From NCBI GenBank assembly GCA_003176075.1, contig PSRN01000253.1, positions 1-7,186 on the forward strand: DNA of 7,186 nucleotides. The letters are read 5' to 3'. Positions 6,384 through 7,186 of the stretch are shown here, piece by piece (position 1 is the stretch's first letter; the number at the start of each line of letters is the position of its first letter). A program made the translations under genes and the position numbers. Source of the DNA: Bdellovibrio sp. (lineage in GTDB: Bacteria; Bdellovibrionota; Bdellovibrionia; Bdellovibrionales; Bdellovibrionaceae). The notes beneath the pieces were generated by a model, which made no database searches, was not told the origin of the DNA, and saw nothing but the letters and a program-made list of their open reading frames with translations.

Positions 6384-6444
6384 GTTCACATCCTGGAGCA
6401 TATTCTTACACTTGCGTGAACCTCTTCCGTTCATAATCGTGAAC
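6384..6444. promoter_or_regulatory. Cluster of four GTTCA/TGAAC half-sites
   Basis: GTTCA at 6384-6388, TGAAC at 6417-6421, GTTCA at 6429-6433 and TGAAC at 6440-6444. Starts are spaced 33, 12 and 11 bases, close to helical phasing. The last two form GTTCA-N6-TGAAC, and CGTGAACC recurs exactly at 6415-6422 and 6438-6445. This is the pattern of a dimeric-regulator operator upstream of paralogue A; the regulator is unknown. Confidence 0.4.
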
Positions 6445-6468
6445 CGTATCATTCTTAGAAAATCCCGG

Positions 6469-6534
6469 CCTTGACTCTACTTCCAGCTCGCCTTGACTCG
6501 ACATCCAGCTCGCCTTGACTCGACTTTTGGCTAA
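6469..6534. repeat. Three 22-base direct repeats carrying TTGACT
   Basis: Units at 6469-6490, 6491-6512 and 6513-6534. The first two differ at two positions; the third shares the first 12 bases with the second, then diverges. Each begins CCTTGACTC, with TTGACT at 6471, 6493 and 6515. The period of 22 bases is about two helical turns, so the motifs face the same side of the DNA. TTGACT is one base from the -35 consensus, so the last copy may also be a -35 box for the gene at 6568. Confidence 0.8.
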
Positions 6535-6567
6535 GGTTTATCTGACTTTCTTCCGAAATAACTTCGA

Positions 6568-7186
6568 ATGGGCAACCGCCGTCAATTCATTCGAAATTTT
6601 GCAAGCGGTCAGACTTTTATCCAGGTCCTGGTTTCACTGGGGCTGTTATCGATCCTGACATTGAGCATTCTTACCGGGCAAGCATTTGAGTCAGCTGAGA
6701 CAATAGCGTTGGCTGAAAAGTTGGCCGCCCTTGATTTGAAACGCACGTTGACCGCGGCTTTGGCGGATGGAAAGGTCTGTTCTTTTGTCTTGAACGATCT
6801 TTCTCTCAACCCCGGAGGACGGCGGACTTTCAACATCAACCTGGTCACCGCAACGAATCCACAGGTGATCCCCCTTGCGACCACGACACCCCTTTATGCT
6901 TCCATCGACAACGGCACCCCAGGTCCGATCGTAACCCAGGCCACGCTGCCGGCCTCCGTGCTTTCGAGCACCCTCACTGTTTCTTCAATACAACTGTCCA
7001 TCGGCACTTGCGCAACCTCGACCTGTTTAGGGAGCTGGGTCGTGGCCTTCGGAAATTCATCCAGCGCTCTCAACGTAAAGCCGATTTCGATTTCGACCCG
7101 GTTAACGGTGGACCCGACCAACCCAGCCAAGACGACAATCGTCTCATGCCAGGGTGGCGGTACGTCAGCAAGCTGTCCCACTTCGA
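6568..7186 (+). CDS. Pilin-like surface protein (paralogue B, C-terminus beyond the window)
   Basis: 206 codons open to the right edge. An in-frame TAA at 6559-6561 makes the ATG at 6568 the first possible start. The basic leader MGNRRQFIRNFASG is followed by QTFIQVLVSLGLLSILTLSIL (15-35), which resembles the type IV prepilin sequence G|FTLIEVLVSLGLLSIL with Gln at +1 and Gln in place of Glu at +5. Residues about 55-198 align along their length with paralogue A: ALADGKVCSFVLN, IPLATTTPLYAS, SIQL, TSTCLGSWVVAF, LTVD and CQGG, with Cys71, 148, 153 and 194 matching Cys74, 149, 154 and 195. The ASCP at the edge matches STCP at the start of A's C-terminal domain, so a similar distal domain may follow; this cannot be seen. 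No Shine-Dalgarno is present. Export by a prepilin peptidase route is inferred. Confidence 0.72.
   Translation, partial: MGNRRQFIRNFASGQTFIQVLVSLGLLSILTLSILTGQAFESAETIALAEKLAALDLKRTLTAALADGKVCSFVLNDLSLNPGGRRTFNINLVTATNPQVIPLATTTPLYASIDNGTPGPIVTQATLPASVLSSTLTVSSIQLSIGTCATSTCLGSWVVAFGNSSSALNVKPISISTRLTVDPTNPAKTTIVSCQGGGTSASCPTS

Larger units (their letters stand above)
6309..6567. promoter_or_regulatory. Divergent control region between the two pilin-like paralogues
   Basis: 259 bases without a supported gene. It holds a cluster of GTTCA/TGAAC half-sites (6384-6444) and three 22-base-phased repeats (6469-6534). Neither start has a Shine-Dalgarno. For paralogue A, TTAAAC and GATAAA (6320-6315) are 17 bases apart on the minus strand and would start transcription at about 6308, that is a leaderless mRNA; this is a weak match and only a possibility. 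No clear -10 is seen for the plus-strand gene beyond TATCTG (6539-6544), 18 bases from the last TTGACT. Confidence 0.55.

Noticed and set aside
6309..6452. Longer N-terminus of paralogue A from ATGs at 6401, 6434 or 6452
   Set aside because: It would give leaders of about 48-65 residues before the prepilin-like Gly, unlike the 14-residue leader of the paralogue, and none of these starts has a good ribosome site.
6309..6468. Riboswitch in the leader of paralogue A
   Set aside because: A short GACGCAG-like string recalled c-di-GMP aptamers, but the conserved core and pairing elements are absent.
6469..6534. CRISPR array
   Set aside because: Units are 22 bases head to tail without spacers, and no cas gene is present.
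5331..7186. Invertible shufflon-like switch between the two paralogues
   Set aside because: The shared halves are well diverged at DNA level, no long identical inverted repeats are visible and no recombinase gene is present.

Overview
The window suggests a moderately GC-rich Gram-negative bacterium with a lipoprotein export route, a Tat route and a type IV pilin-like (prepilin) export system. The DUF1592/DUF1552 gene pair is known from Planctomycetota, Verrucomicrobiota, Myxococcota and Bdellovibrionota. Together with the pilin-like proteins this points weakly to a Myxococcota or Bdellovibrionota-like organism. That placement is inference; no rRNA, tRNA or taxonomic marker gene is present.

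Left part (1-2739, minus strand): a translationally coupled two-gene unit. The first gene encodes a lipoprotein of the DUF1587/1595/1592/1588/1585 series with one CXXCH haem-type motif. The second encodes a Tat-exported DUF1552 protein that runs off the left edge. They overlap by 4 bases (ATGA). A 231-base leader upstream of the pair (2740-2970) carries GC-rich palindromic direct repeats, a candidate operator and a weak candidate promoter.

Middle part (2971-5287): a minus-strand gene for a TPR protein with two C-terminal winged-helix/HTH regions, probably a cytoplasmic transcription regulator lying directly upstream of the DUF1592/DUF1552 pair. Divergent from it is a plus-strand, stand-alone class I glutamine amidotransferase with an intact Cys-His-Glu triad, a good TATAAT box and a good ribosome binding site.

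Right part (5331-7186): two divergently transcribed paralogues of a short pilin-like family. Both begin with a basic leader, then G|Q..IQ and a hydrophobic helix, and share a disulphide-type domain with matching cysteines. The minus-strand copy ends in a Cys-rich domain resembling FGE-sulfatase/C-type-lectin folds. The plus-strand copy is cut by the right edge. The 259 bases between them hold three 22-bp-phased repeats, each with a TTGACT hexamer, and a cluster of GTTCA/TGAAC half-sites. This paired, inverted surface-protein locus with its shared repeat-bearing control region is the most unusual part of the window.

How the genes may work together: the regulator probably acts on the exported pair below it and perhaps on itself. 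The pilin-like pair looks like a separate surface-adhesin locus with its own control region. The amidotransferase has no visible link to either.
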